A stretch of DNA of 64,000 bases, taken from the NCBI RefSeq assembly GCF_032842945.2, contig NZ_CP146606.1, positions 248,001-312,000 on the forward strand, read 5' to 3'. This DNA comes from Roseovarius sp. W115 (lineage in GTDB: Bacteria > Pseudomonadota > Alphaproteobacteria > Rhodobacterales > Rhodobacteraceae). The number at the start of each line of letters is the position of its first letter. Positions within the stretch are counted from its first letter, which is position 1. Positions 43,917 to 52,302 of this stretch are shown one piece after another. The notes beneath the pieces were generated by a model. That model was not told where the DNA came from. It was given only the letters and a program-made list of their open reading frames with translations, and did no database searches. A program made the translations under genes and the position numbers.

Positions 43917-44800
43917 TCCGGCTCCTCCTGATAAATGCCAAGTTGATGGCGGCGTTTGTGGAATTGTGCGACGCGTTCGACGATCTCATCGCTGGCCACA
44001 GCTATCACGAAGCTCAGCAATGTTTCCAAAAGTGTGATCGTCGAAACAGAGGATGGAAAGAATTGCGGCGTGTCCGCGGCCACGACAAACCCGTGATGCG
44101 CTGAGAGCACGACCGGGCTGGCGGGGCTGTCGGAGATGCCCACAATGGTCATACCCTGCGCGCGCGCCAGCTTTACGGTTTCGATCACTTCGGTGCGATA
44201 GGGGCGGCATGTCATGGCGATCAGCACATCGCGTTCATCCGCCCAGGCCAGATCATCCACAGCAACTGACCCCGGGCGCGGAATGGCATGAAACTGTGTC
44301 ATGCCCGTGCTGGCAAGATAGGTGAAGTTGCGGGCGTTGGCATTGTTGACACCCACACCAAGGGTAAAGACCTGACGCGAGTTCCAGATGGCCTCGGCGG
44401 CAGACTTGAGGTCTTCGGCGCTGATCCCGCCAAACGTGTCTTCCAAGTTGCGAATGGCCGCGCCGATCATGTCAGCATAGAGCCCGCCCAGATCGCCGGA
44501 ACGCGAAATGCTTTGCAGCCAGCGGGCGCGGTCGGGAAACGACACCTGCCCACGCCGGATGGCATCGCGGAACGGTTCGCGGAAATCGTCATAGCCCTCG
44601 AATCCCACCTGGCGGGCCATACGCACGAATGTGTTGGGCTTCACCTTGGCGGCTTCGGCAATCTCACGCACGGTTGAGACGCCAACATCTGTTGGGTTTT
44701 CAAGCACATAGCGCGCGGCCTTTTGCGCCTCGGGCGTCAGGGCGTCCCACTCCTCCGAGAGGCGGTCGAGAACTGATGATGATACATTTGTGTCATTCAT
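43913..44800 (-). CDS. MurR/RpiR-family transcriptional regulator
   Basis: Protein of 295 residues from the ATG at 44800 (MNDTNVSSSVLDRLSEEWDAL). It has an N-terminal RpiR helix-turn-helix domain (ALTPEAQKAARYVLENPTDVGVSTVREIAEAAKVKPNTFVRMARQVGFEGYDDF) and a C-terminal SIS domain (about residues 120-260; VFTLGVGVNNANARNFTYLAS, DVLIAMTCRPYRTEVIETVKLARAQGMTIVGIS) that senses a ligand, often a phosphosugar or, in such clusters, a catabolite. It is divergent from the DMGDH-like gene. Two palindromes in and just after the intergenic zone could be its operators. Confidence 0.88.
   Translation of the reverse strand: MNDTNVSSSVLDRLSEEWDALTPEAQKAARYVLENPTDVGVSTVREIAEAAKVKPNTFVRMARQVGFEGYDDFREPFRDAIRRGQVSFPDRARWLQSISRSGDLGGLYADMIGAAIRNLEDTFGGISAEDLKSAAEAIWNSRQVFTLGVGVNNANARNFTYLASTGMTQFHAIPRPGSVAVDDLAWADERDVLIAMTCRPYRTEVIETVKLARAQGMTIVGISDSPASPVVLSAHHGFVVAADTPQFFPSSVSTITLLETLLSFVIAVASDEIVERVAQFHKRRHQLGIYQEEPE
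44781..44794. promoter_or_regulatory. Candidate regulator site 1 (near RpiR start)
   Basis: GATACA-TT-TGTGTC, an inverted repeat with five of six matching pairs, overlapping the first codons of the RpiR gene. Its centre is 30 bases from site 2. Confidence 0.4.
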
Positions 44801-44811
44801 GATTGACGACG

Positions 44812-44823
44812 GTACACATGTAC
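44812..44823. promoter_or_regulatory. Candidate regulator site 2 (divergent promoter region)
   Basis: GTACA-CA-TGTAC with perfect five-base arms. It shares the ACA..TGT core with site 1 and lies in the 71-base gap between the RpiR and DMGDH-like starts. Confidence 0.45.
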
Positions 44824-44871
44824 GCATACGCTGTCGAGCAAATTTACGACTCGTTTCACAGGAAAATGCAG

Positions 44872-47322
44872 ATGTCGGATAAATCCTTCCCAAGCCACGC
44901 CCGCGTGGTCATCGTTGGCGGCGGCGTTATGGGGGTGGGCTTGGCCTATCATCTGGCGCATGAGGGCTGGACTGATGTGGTTTTGCTTGAAAAGGCAGAG
45001 CTAACATCGGGGTCTACCTGGCATGCGGCGGGGCAGATCACGCATTCCACTTCCTCCTTTGGCCTCGGGAAATGTGTGGATTACAATATCGGGCTTTATT
45101 CCGGCGCGCTGGAGACCGAAACTGGTCAGGCGGTCACATGGCACGGCTGCGGGTCCTACCGGCTGGCTTATACTGAGGATGAAATGGACTGGCTGCGCCA
45201 TACGCTGTCCGTCGGTCGCTCGCTTAGGTTCAATATCGAGCTGGTGGGCCCGGACCATATCCGCAAAAACCATCCTTTCTACAATCTCGACGGCGTCATT
45301 GGTGCGCTTTACACGCCCGATGATGGCCATGTGGATCCCACCAACGTCACTATGGCCATGGCCGCTGGCGCGCGTCAGCTGGGCGCACGGATCATCCGCA
45401 ACTGCCGCGCCACGAACATCACGCAGAGCGCCACTGGCGAGTGGGTGGTGGAGAGCGAGCAGGGCACGATCACCTGCGAACATGTGGTCAACGCAGGCGG
45501 CACCTATGCCCGCCAAATGGGCGAATGGTCGGGCCTGCAACTGCCGATGACGTCGATGACGCATCATTATTTTGTCACCGAACCTGTGCCCGAGTTTGAG
45601 GCGCTCGACCACGAATTGCCCGTCATTCGCGATGACAAGAAGGTGTCGGGTTATATCCGGATGGAGCAGAAACGCGGTCTCATCGGCATTTACGAAAAGG
45701 AAAACCCCAACGCGGTCTGGCTCGATAAATGCCCCTGGCATTACGAGAACTGGCTTTTTGATGCCGATTACGACCGGATCATGCCGTGGCTGGAAGAAAG
45801 CCTGAACCGGATGCCGATCTTTGCAGAACTTGGCATTCAGCGCGAAGTGCATGGGGCCATTTCACATCCGCCCGATGGCAACCCGATGATTGGTCCGGCA
45901 CCTGGGGTCAAGAATTACTGGTGCTGTTGCGGCACGCAGATTGGCATTGGCTGGGGACCAGGGCTGAGCCGCGAATTGGCGCGCTGGATGGTGCATGGCG
46001 CGGCGGATATCTCAATGCGCGAGTATGATCCGCGCCGGTTCGGAGCTTACGCGAACAAAGAGTGGCAAGTCATTAAAGCGAAAGAAGATTATTGCCTGCG
46101 CCACGAAATCCCCTTCCCGCATTTCAACCGCCTTGCCGGGCGCCCCATCAAGCCCTCACCGCTTTATGAGCGCCTCAAGGAAAAGGGTGCGGTTTACGAA
46201 GAGGTCTATGGCTTTGAGCGCCCCCGCTGGTTTGCGCGCGGGGACGTGGCACAAGAGGATCACTATTCCTTCAAGCGCAACGCAGTGCACGACATGGTGG
46301 GCGCAGAGGTGCGCGCCGTGCGCGAGAGCGTCGGGATCATGGATGTCACGGCCTTCACGAAAGTCGAGGTCTCTGGCCCAGATGCCTACGCGCTGCTTGA
46401 TCGGCTCACCGCCAACCGCATGCCGCAAAAAGTGGGGTCCATCACGCTCACCCATATGCTCAACAGGCGCGGGCGGATTGAGCTAGAGACAACAATCGTG
46501 CGCATGGCCGAGGATCGTTTTTACCTCGTGTGTGCGGCGTTCTTTGAGCAACGCCTGCTCGACCATTTGACCCAGCAGCGAAACGGTGAAGATGTCACCA
46601 TCACGGCCCTGTCGCAGGGATGGTCGGCGCTCTCTCTCAATGGTCCAAGGTCTCGTGACGTTTTGGCCGCTTGTACAGAAGCGGACCTGTCCAACGCCGC
46701 CTTTCGCTGGCTCTCAGCGCAGGAAATCACTTTGGCCGGGCATAAGGTATGGGCGTTCCGGATGTCCTATGCCGGAGAGCTGGGCTGGGAGCTGCACATG
46801 CCCGACGCCGCCTGTTTGGATGTTTACGACGCGCTTTGGGCTGCCGGAGAGGCGCATGGCATCGCCGATTACGGCAGCTTTGCGATGAACGCGATGCGGA
46901 TGGAAAAGGGCTTCAAGGGTGCAGGCGAGCTAACCAATGAAGTCACTCTGGCCGAGGCCGATGTGCTGCGATTTGCGCGCGACGACAAGGAGTATCTTGG
47001 CCGTGACAAGACGCTGAACACCGACTTGCCATGGGTTTGCGCTTATCTTGAGATTGAACCCGATGGGCTTGAGGACGGTCATGGCGGCGAAGCGGTGTTG
47101 CTGGATGGCAAGGTCGTGGGCTCCACAGCCTCTGTCGCCTATGGGCATATGGTGGGCAAGATTCTGGCTTTTGCTTACATCAAGCCCCACGCCAATGTGC
47201 CGGGACAAGAGATTGAGGTCGTCATCGCCGGCACCCCGCGCAAGGGCCGTATCCTCGGCGCACCGGCCTATGACCCCGAGAGCCTCCTGCCGCGCACGGA
47301 TGCGCAGATGGTGGAGGTGTGA
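44872..47322 (+). CDS. FAD-dependent dimethylglycine/sarcosine dehydrogenase-like protein with GcvT domain
   Basis: About 816 residues from the ATG at 44872 (MSDKSFPSHARVVIVGGG), preceded by AGGAAAA; the frame opens at 44803. The N-terminal FAD domain has VVIVGGGVMGVGLAYHLAHEGW (about residues 11-32) and GSTWHAAGQI, the region of the covalent-flavin His in this family. An FAO middle domain and a C-terminal aminomethyltransferase (GcvT) domain (about 430-800; SVGIMDVTAFTKVEVSGPDAY, LGWELHMPDAACLDVYDALW, RMEKGFKGAGELTNEVTLAEADV) bind folate. This is the plan of DMGDH and sarcosine dehydrogenase, which demethylate N-methyl amines. The actual substrate is unknown. Confidence 0.88.
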   Translation: MSDKSFPSHARVVIVGGGVMGVGLAYHLAHEGWTDVVLLEKAELTSGSTWHAAGQITHSTSSFGLGKCVDYNIGLYSGALETETGQAVTWHGCGSYRLAYTEDEMDWLRHTLSVGRSLRFNIELVGPDHIRKNHPFYNLDGVIGALYTPDDGHVDPTNVTMAMAAGARQLGARIIRNCRATNITQSATGEWVVESEQGTITCEHVVNAGGTYARQMGEWSGLQLPMTSMTHHYFVTEPVPEFEALDHELPVIRDDKKVSGYIRMEQKRGLIGIYEKENPNAVWLDKCPWHYENWLFDADYDRIMPWLEESLNRMPIFAELGIQREVHGAISHPPDGNPMIGPAPGVKNYWCCCGTQIGIGWGPGLSRELARWMVHGAADISMREYDPRRFGAYANKEWQVIKAKEDYCLRHEIPFPHFNRLAGRPIKPSPLYERLKEKGAVYEEVYGFERPRWFARGDVAQEDHYSFKRNAVHDMVGAEVRAVRESVGIMDVTAFTKVEVSGPDAYALLDRLTANRMPQKVGSITLTHMLNRRGRIELETTIVRMAEDRFYLVCAAFFEQRLLDHLTQQRNGEDVTITALSQGWSALSLNGPRSRDVLAACTEADLSNAAFRWLSAQEITLAGHKVWAFRMSYAGELGWELHMPDAACLDVYDALWAAGEAHGIADYGSFAMNAMRMEKGFKGAGELTNEVTLAEADVLRFARDDKEYLGRDKTLNTDLPWVCAYLEIEPDGLEDGHGGEAVLLDGKVVGSTASVAYGHMVGKILAFAYIKPHANVPGQEIEVVIAGTPRKGRILGAPAYDPESLLPRTDAQMVEV

Positions 47323-47329
47323 GCCATGT

Positions 47330-47349
47330 CGTTTTCTTGCAAGAAAACG
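47330..47349. promoter_or_regulatory. Perfect 20-base palindrome P1
   Basis: CGTTTTCTTG joined directly to CAAGAAAACG, with no spacer, eight bases after the DMGDH-like stop. It is centred on TTGCAA like P2, 23 bases away. It could be an operator or a transcript hairpin; the lack of a loop makes a protein site likelier. Confidence 0.5.
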
Positions 47350-47351
47350 TC

Positions 47352-47373
47352 TCGGAAAATTGCAATTTTCCGA
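47352..47373. promoter_or_regulatory. Perfect 22-base palindrome P2
   Basis: TCGGAAAATTG joined directly to CAATTTTCCGA. It is centred on TTGCAA and lies 23 bases before the MDR start codon, two bases after P1. Confidence 0.5.
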
Positions 47374-47396
47374 TTATCCACTGAAAGGATAGCCCG

Positions 47397-48482
47397 ATGA
47401 CCACCCTGCCCGCCACGATGAACGCCATGGTACTGACCGGCCACGGCGATCTGGACATGTATGCATGGCACGAGGACTGGCCCACTCCGCAACCCGGACC
47501 CACCGATGTGGTCATCAAGGTGGGGGCCTGCGGGCTCAACAACACCGATGTCAACACGCGCTCCGGCTGGTACTCCAAGGCGGTGGATGAGGCCACCACC
47601 GGCGGGACATTTCAGGAGGTCAACGAAAAGGACCCGACCTGGGGCGGCCGCCCCCTGACTTTCCCGCGCATTCAGGGTGCAGACGCGGTGGGTGAAGTTG
47701 TGGCCATGGGCGACAAGGTTGATCCCGGTCTGATGGGCAAACGTGTACTGATAGACGGCTGGGTGCGCGACTGGTCTGATCCGCTCAATCTGGACAAGAC
47801 CGGCTATTTTGGGTCCGAAAAGGATGGCGGCTATGCCGAATACACCATGGCCGATATGCGCGATGTCGCGGTGGTGAACAGCCCGCTGAGTGATGCAGAA
47901 CTGGCCACGTTTCAATGCAGCTACTCCACCGCCGAGGGCATGATGGCCCGCGCACAGGTAGACGCAGATGACACCGTGCTGATCCCCGGTGCCTCTGGGG
48001 GTGTGGGTGGTGCGCTTATTCAACTGGCCAAGCGGCGCGGCGCACGGGTGATTGCCATGGCGTCCGAGACCAAGCATGCGCAAGTGGCCAAGATGGGGCC
48101 GGATGTGCTTTTGCCCCGTGCGCCGGATGATCTGCGCGCCGCTTTGGGCGATGAAAAGATCACCGTGGTGGCAGATATCGTCGGCGGCGGCGGGTGGCCT
48201 GCCCTGATCGACGTGCTGGAGCGCGGTGGCCGCTACACCTGTTCCGGCGCGATTGCAGGACCGATGGTCGAGCTTGATCTGCGCACATTTTACCTGCGTG
48301 ATCTGACTTTCACGGGCTCCACCGTGATCCCGCAGCATGTCTTTCACGACGTGGTCAAATATATCGAGCGCGGCGAGATCAAACCCATGCTGGCCGCCAC
48401 CTACCCGCTCAAAGACTACACCAAGGCCCAAGCCGCCTTCATCGCCAAAGAGCATACTGGCAACATCGTGGTGGTGCCATGA
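47397..48482 (+). CDS. MDR-superfamily NAD(P)-dependent alcohol dehydrogenase/quinone oxidoreductase
   Basis: Protein of 361 residues, with GAAAGGA ten bases before the ATG. It has a GroES-like start (GPTDVVIKVGACGLNNTDVNTRSGWYS), a core with IQGADAVGEVVAMGDKV, and the nucleotide loop VLIPGASGGVGGALIQLAKRRGARVIAMAS (about residues 198-227). GGRYTCSGAIAGPMVELDLRTFYLRDLTFTGST is typical of zinc-independent members. AcuI, which detoxifies acryloyl-CoA from DMSP, is a distant relative, but this protein is not clearly AcuI. Its stop overlaps the first DddQ-like gene by four bases. Confidence 0.82.
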   Translation: MTTLPATMNAMVLTGHGDLDMYAWHEDWPTPQPGPTDVVIKVGACGLNNTDVNTRSGWYSKAVDEATTGGTFQEVNEKDPTWGGRPLTFPRIQGADAVGEVVAMGDKVDPGLMGKRVLIDGWVRDWSDPLNLDKTGYFGSEKDGGYAEYTMADMRDVAVVNSPLSDAELATFQCSYSTAEGMMARAQVDADDTVLIPGASGGVGGALIQLAKRRGARVIAMASETKHAQVAKMGPDVLLPRAPDDLRAALGDEKITVVADIVGGGGWPALIDVLERGGRYTCSGAIAGPMVELDLRTFYLRDLTFTGSTVIPQHVFHDVVKYIERGEIKPMLAATYPLKDYTKAQAAFIAKEHTGNIVVVP

Positions 48483-49078
48483 GGGACGCCTGGGATCAGC
48501 TGCTCTCAGAGGCGCAGACCGCCCATGACCGCATCTCAGCCCTTCTGGAGTTCTGCGCCTTTCCCGGCGCTGTCCACCGACAAGATTGCGCACCCCATCA
48601 CGACCCGCTGAGCGACAGGATGCAGATGGACGCGGGCCTCATTGCACCCGATGATCTGGTGCCCTTTCGCGATGCCCTCTGTGCCGCAGCAGCACAGGCC
48701 AAATGGCGCGATACCTACCGCGACACGGGTTATGGCGCGACGCTGCACGCGCATTTTGGATGCTACGAAGTGCTTGGGAGCGATACACCGCTTGGGGCGA
48801 AAGAGATGCGCAGTTTCGTAATTTACCAGGTGCCCGGCTTTCACTATCCCTTGCACCACCACCCCGCCGAAGAGCTTTATCTTGTGGTGGCCGGGGAAGG
48901 TGAATTTCACGTGGAAGGCCAACCCTCGCGGCATCTGCGACCCGGCGACACGGCCTATCACCCCTCCAATGTGCCGCATGCTCTGACCACCCATGACACC
49001 CCCATCATGGCCTATGTGCTCTGGCGTGGCGATCTGGCGACAAAACCTGTGTGGACCCATCCCGAGGCGCTCTCATGA
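48479..49078 (+). CDS. dddQ: DddQ-family cupin (DMSP lyase-like), copy 1
   Basis: Cupin of 199 residues of the DMSP lyase-like family. Bona fide members split dimethylsulfoniopropionate into DMS and acrylate; others have unknown reactions. The metal-site motif YPLHHHPAEELY carries Tyr, His, Glu and Tyr in the spacing known from DddQ structures (Tyr120, His125, Glu129, Tyr131, as I recall). The distal His is in HPSNVPHALTT. The start overlaps the MDR gene and the stop overlaps copy 2. Tandem dddQ genes are known from Roseovarius nubinhibens. Function on DMSP is possible but not certain in this enolase context. Confidence 0.8.
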   Translation: MRDAWDQLLSEAQTAHDRISALLEFCAFPGAVHRQDCAPHHDPLSDRMQMDAGLIAPDDLVPFRDALCAAAAQAKWRDTYRDTGYGATLHAHFGCYEVLGSDTPLGAKEMRSFVIYQVPGFHYPLHHHPAEELYLVVAGEGEFHVEGQPSRHLRPGDTAYHPSNVPHALTTHDTPIMAYVLWRGDLATKPVWTHPEALS

Positions 49079-49665
49079 CCGCGCCGCCGGTCTTTGAGGC
49101 CGCCTTGGCCGAAGCACAGGCTTGGCATGCCGCCCTGCCCGAGGCCCGCGCCTTTTGCCCCTGGCCAGACGACATGACCTGGGCCGGGCGCAAGCCCCAT
49201 GCGCTGCCCGCCACACGACATATCACCCAGACGCCAGGCGCCACCACGGCGCAGTCCTCGGCATTTTTGACCGCGATACAAGCGCTGATCCCCCATGCAG
49301 ACTGGCGACACGGCTATACTGCGGCTCAGGTCGGTCAGGATTTTCTCGATCGCTTTTGCTGGTGCGAGCTGGCCGGGCCTCAGGGGCATTTCCACTCAAA
49401 CCAGACCCGCCTGACCCTCGCTTACTGGGGGCCCAACCTCTTTTATCCACGCCATCACCACGCCGCCGAAGAACTCTATACCGTGATCTCGGGCGAGGCT
49501 CTCTTTCATGCAGATGGCACCCCTGATGCCACCCTCGGCCCCGGCCAGACGCGGCTGCATTTGACCCAGCAACCCCACGCAATGACCACACAAGACAGCG
49601 CGGTGCTTACTTGTGTCTTCTGGCGCGGAGGGGATTTGGCAGAAATGCCAAGCCTGTCGGCATGA
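49075..49665 (+). CDS. DddQ-family cupin (DMSP lyase-like), copy 2
   Basis: Protein of 196 residues from the ATG at 49075. The motif YPRHHHAAEELY and a distal His in LTQQPHAMTT keep every residue expected of the metal and catalytic site. The N-terminal helical part (FEAALAEAQAWHAALPEARAFCPWP) is divergent from copy 1, so the two are not recent duplicates. It is coupled to copy 1 and to the first enolase-family gene by ATGA overlaps. A different substrate from copy 1 is plausible. Confidence 0.78.
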   Translation: MTAPPVFEAALAEAQAWHAALPEARAFCPWPDDMTWAGRKPHALPATRHITQTPGATTAQSSAFLTAIQALIPHADWRHGYTAAQVGQDFLDRFCWCELAGPQGHFHSNQTRLTLAYWGPNLFYPRHHHAAEELYTVISGEALFHADGTPDATLGPGQTRLHLTQQPHAMTTQDSAVLTCVFWRGGDLAEMPSLSA

Positions 49666-50783
49666 AGATTGCGCGCATCGAGATATACCAGGTGGACTTG
49701 CCCGTGGCCGGTGGTGTCTACCGGCTCTCCGGTGGACGGGAATACCACACGTATGACGCCACCATCGCCCGGGTGATCACAGATGAGGGGCTGGAGGGTT
49801 GGGGCGAAAGCACGCCTTTTGGGTCCACCTATATCGCCGCTCATGCCGCGGGAACCCGCGCTGGGATCGCCCAGCTTGCGCCCGTACTTCTCGGTCGCGA
49901 TCCGCGCCATCACGACCAGCTGTGGGATCTTATGCGCGCGGCACTTACGGGCCACCGCGACGCGCGCTGCGCTTTGGATGTCGCCTGCTGGGACATCTCC
50001 GCCAAAGCCGCGGGTCAGGCACTCTGCGATCATATCGGCGGGCGCAATGCGGGGTCTGTACCGGTGATCTCCTCCATCGGTAGCGACACCCCTGAGGCCA
50101 TGCGCGCCAAGGTCGCCGCCCACCGCGCCGAGGGCTTTCTGGGCCATTCCATCAAAATCGGAGCGCCCGAATCCGAGGGCGGCCCAGCCCTTGATGCAGA
50201 GCGGATCAAGGGATGTCTTGCAGACCGGCAGCCCGGCGAATGGTTCCTGGCCGATGCCAATGCTGGGCTTAACCCAGAACACGCGTTGAGGATGCTGTCG
50301 CTCTTGCCTGACAGACTTGATTTTGTGCTTGAAGCGCCGTGCGCGACCTGGGGCGAAACCCAAAGCCTGCGCGCACGGTGCTCTGTGCCGATCCTGCTTG
50401 ATGAGCTGGTGCAATCCGAGGCCGACCTGATCCACGCGATTTCACAGGATCTGTGCGATGGAGTAGGTCTCAAAACCTCAAAACAAGGGGGCATCACCCC
50501 CATGATCCGACAACGCACCATCGCGGCCAGCGCAGGATTGGTGATCTCTGTGCAAGACACGGTAGGCAGCGAGATTGCCTTTTCCACCATCCTGCACATA
50601 GCCCAGTCCACACCGCGCCGCTTGCTACGCTACGCGCTTGACACGCGTGCCATGACCACAGCCCGTTTTGCGTGTTTCGATGCGCCCGTCAAAAACGGCG
50701 GCGCAACAGCTCCCAGAGCGCCCGGCCTTGGCGTCTCCCCAAATATGGAGGCGCTCGGCGCGCCAGTGGCTGTTTATGATTGA
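49662..50783 (+). CDS. Mandelate racemase/enolase-superfamily enzyme 1
   Basis: Protein of about 373 residues starting MKIARIEIYQVDLPVAGGVYRLSGG (ATG 49662, overlapping the previous stop). It has an (alpha/beta)7-barrel with metal ligands D in FLADANAGL, E in FVLEAPCAT and E in ILLDELVQ. Acid/base lysines are in GHSIKIGAPE (end of strand 2) and GVGLKTSKQGG (strand 6). This two-lysine pattern is seen in betaine or proline epimerases such as HpbD and in cis-3-hydroxyproline dehydratase-like members. The late segment ISVQDTVGSEIAFSTILHIAQSTP differs from the other three copies here. Confidence 0.82.
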   Translation: MKIARIEIYQVDLPVAGGVYRLSGGREYHTYDATIARVITDEGLEGWGESTPFGSTYIAAHAAGTRAGIAQLAPVLLGRDPRHHDQLWDLMRAALTGHRDARCALDVACWDISAKAAGQALCDHIGGRNAGSVPVISSIGSDTPEAMRAKVAAHRAEGFLGHSIKIGAPESEGGPALDAERIKGCLADRQPGEWFLADANAGLNPEHALRMLSLLPDRLDFVLEAPCATWGETQSLRARCSVPILLDELVQSEADLIHAISQDLCDGVGLKTSKQGGITPMIRQRTIAASAGLVISVQDTVGSEIAFSTILHIAQSTPRRLLRYALDTRAMTTARFACFDAPVKNGGATAPRAPGLGVSPNMEALGAPVAVYD

Positions 50784-50788
50784 AACCC

Positions 50789-50887
50789 TCTTTCTTTTTG
50801 CCCGAAATATCCTCGGGGGGAGCGTCGAAACAAGAGTTTCGACGTGGGGGGCGGATAGCCCCCGCCCACGGCGACGCCGAAGGCGGC
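50789..50887 (+). repeat. Intergenic repeat element, copy B (multi-hairpin)
   Basis: Five bases after the enolase 1 stop. It begins with the 27-base stretch shared with copy A (50789-50815), then a nine-pair hairpin CGTCGAAAC-AAGA-GTTTCGACG (50823-50844), a GGGGGC/GCCCCC hairpin (50847-50863) and CGCC-GAA-GGCG. It fills most of the 125-base gap and may end or shield transcripts. Confidence 0.6.
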
Positions 50888-50908
50888 GCAACCCACCAAA
50901 GTTAAGCC

Positions 50909-52021
50909 ATGAAAATCACTCGCATCCGTCTTTACAAAACCAAATTACCCTACGTGGACGGCAGCTATGCGTGGGGCGCAGGCAATGCCATTTCTGTCGC
51001 CACTGCATCGGTCATCGTGGTCGACACAAATGCAGGCGTGCAAGGATGCGGAGAATTCACGCCCTGCGGAGAAAACTATATGGTCGCCCACTCCGAGGGG
51101 GTCGAGGCGTTTGCCCGACTTGCAGCCCCTCATCTGCTGGGCGAAGACCCGCGACAGGTCGCCCGCATGGAACGGCTGATGGATCACATCGTCCAGGGGC
51201 ACGGTTATGCCAAAGCCCCCTTAGACGCCGCTTTCTGGGACATTCTCGGCAAGGCTACATCGCAGCCTGTCTGGATGCTCATGGGTGGCAAGCTTACCCA
51301 TGGCGCGCCCATGTACCGCGTCGCCCCGCAACGCTCGCACGATGAAACCATTTCTGAAATGGAGCGCCACCGGGCCGCAGGATATCGCCAGTTTCAGATC
51401 AAGGTGGGCGCGAATTGGGCCACAGATATCGAACGTATCCGCGCCACCGTGCCTCTGTTGAAGCCGGGCGAAAAGGCCATGGCCGACGCCAATCAGGGCT
51501 GGCGGGTCGACAATGCCATTCGGGTGGCGCGGGCCACGCGTGATCTCGATTTCATTCTCGAACAGCCTTGCAAGACGTACGAGGAGTGCCAACAGGTGCG
51601 TCGCGTGGCCACCCAGCCGATGAAGCTCGATGAGTGTGTCACGGATCTTCGCATGGCTCAGCGCATTGTGGCTGATCATGGCGCGGAGATGTGCTGCCTG
51701 AAAATCTCCAACCTCGGGGGGTTATCCAAAGCCCGCCGCGTACGGGATTTCTTGGTGGAGAACCGTATCCCCGTGGTTTCGGAAGACACATGGGGTGGCG
51801 AAATCACCTCCGCCGCTGTTGCGCATTTCGCCGCCTCTACGCCTGAGGAATACCTGATCAATTCCACCGATCTTATGAACTACAACACACGCCCCACCGG
51901 CATAGGTGGCCCAACCACCAAAGACGGCAAGCTTTATGCGACGGACACGCCAGGTCTTGGCGTCACGCCAGACTTCAAGGCCCTTGGCGAGCCAGTTGCG
52001 ACTTGGGGAGACGCGACATGA
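50909..52021 (+). CDS. Mandelate racemase/enolase-superfamily enzyme 2
   Basis: Protein of 370 residues beginning MKITRIRLYKTKLPYVDGSYAWGAG. Metal ligands are in AMADANQGW, FILEQPCKT and MKLDECVT. Lysines are in FQIKVGANW and CCLKISNLGG, and the capping motif is VVSEDTWGGEITSAAVAHFAAST. It is the first gene after the repeat element, so it may start a new transcript. Its stop overlaps the small cupin by four bases. It resembles proline/hydroxyproline-betaine epimerase-type members in its motif spacing, but the specificity is not readable. Confidence 0.82.
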   Translation: MKITRIRLYKTKLPYVDGSYAWGAGNAISVATASVIVVDTNAGVQGCGEFTPCGENYMVAHSEGVEAFARLAAPHLLGEDPRQVARMERLMDHIVQGHGYAKAPLDAAFWDILGKATSQPVWMLMGGKLTHGAPMYRVAPQRSHDETISEMERHRAAGYRQFQIKVGANWATDIERIRATVPLLKPGEKAMADANQGWRVDNAIRVARATRDLDFILEQPCKTYEECQQVRRVATQPMKLDECVTDLRMAQRIVADHGAEMCCLKISNLGGLSKARRVRDFLVENRIPVVSEDTWGGEITSAAVAHFAASTPEEYLINSTDLMNYNTRPTGIGGPTTKDGKLYATDTPGLGVTPDFKALGEPVATWGDAT

Positions 52022-52302
52022 CTATGACTTGCACCACCATCCTACTGATCGATGATGACCGCACGCGCGTCACGCGGTTTGATTTCGAACCTGGTCAGCA
52101 AACCGGATGGCATACACACGGGAAGGACTATGTGATCACCGCGCTCACCGATTGCCACATGCGCCTCGAAGAACCCGGCGGCACCTCGCGTGAGGTCACG
52201 GTGCCGGGTGGTACGGCCTATGCAAGAGACAAGGGCGTCGAGCACAACGTTATCAACTCCGGGGAAACACAAATGTCGTTCGTTGAAGTTGAACTAAAAT
52301 GA
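52018..52302 (+). CDS. Small single-domain cupin
   Basis: Protein of 94 residues from the ATG at 52018, overlapping the stops and starts of both neighbours. It has a single RmlC-like cupin with the first motif GWHTHGKDYVITALTDCHMRLEEPGG and the second GTAYARDKGVEHNVINSGE, which give His residues for a metal site. It is far too short to be a DddQ member. Such mini-cupins are often isomerases, lyases or sensors, and here it is evidently part of the same pathway as the surrounding enolases. Function unknown. Confidence 0.75.
   Translation: MTMTCTTILLIDDDRTRVTRFDFEPGQQTGWHTHGKDYVITALTDCHMRLEEPGGTSREVTVPGGTAYARDKGVEHNVINSGETQMSFVEVELK

Noticed and set aside
47268..48593. A 441-residue frame antisense to the MDR gene
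   Set aside because: It mirrors a well-supported dehydrogenase gene and is rich in His/Gly/Arg, as expected of GC-rich antisense frames.
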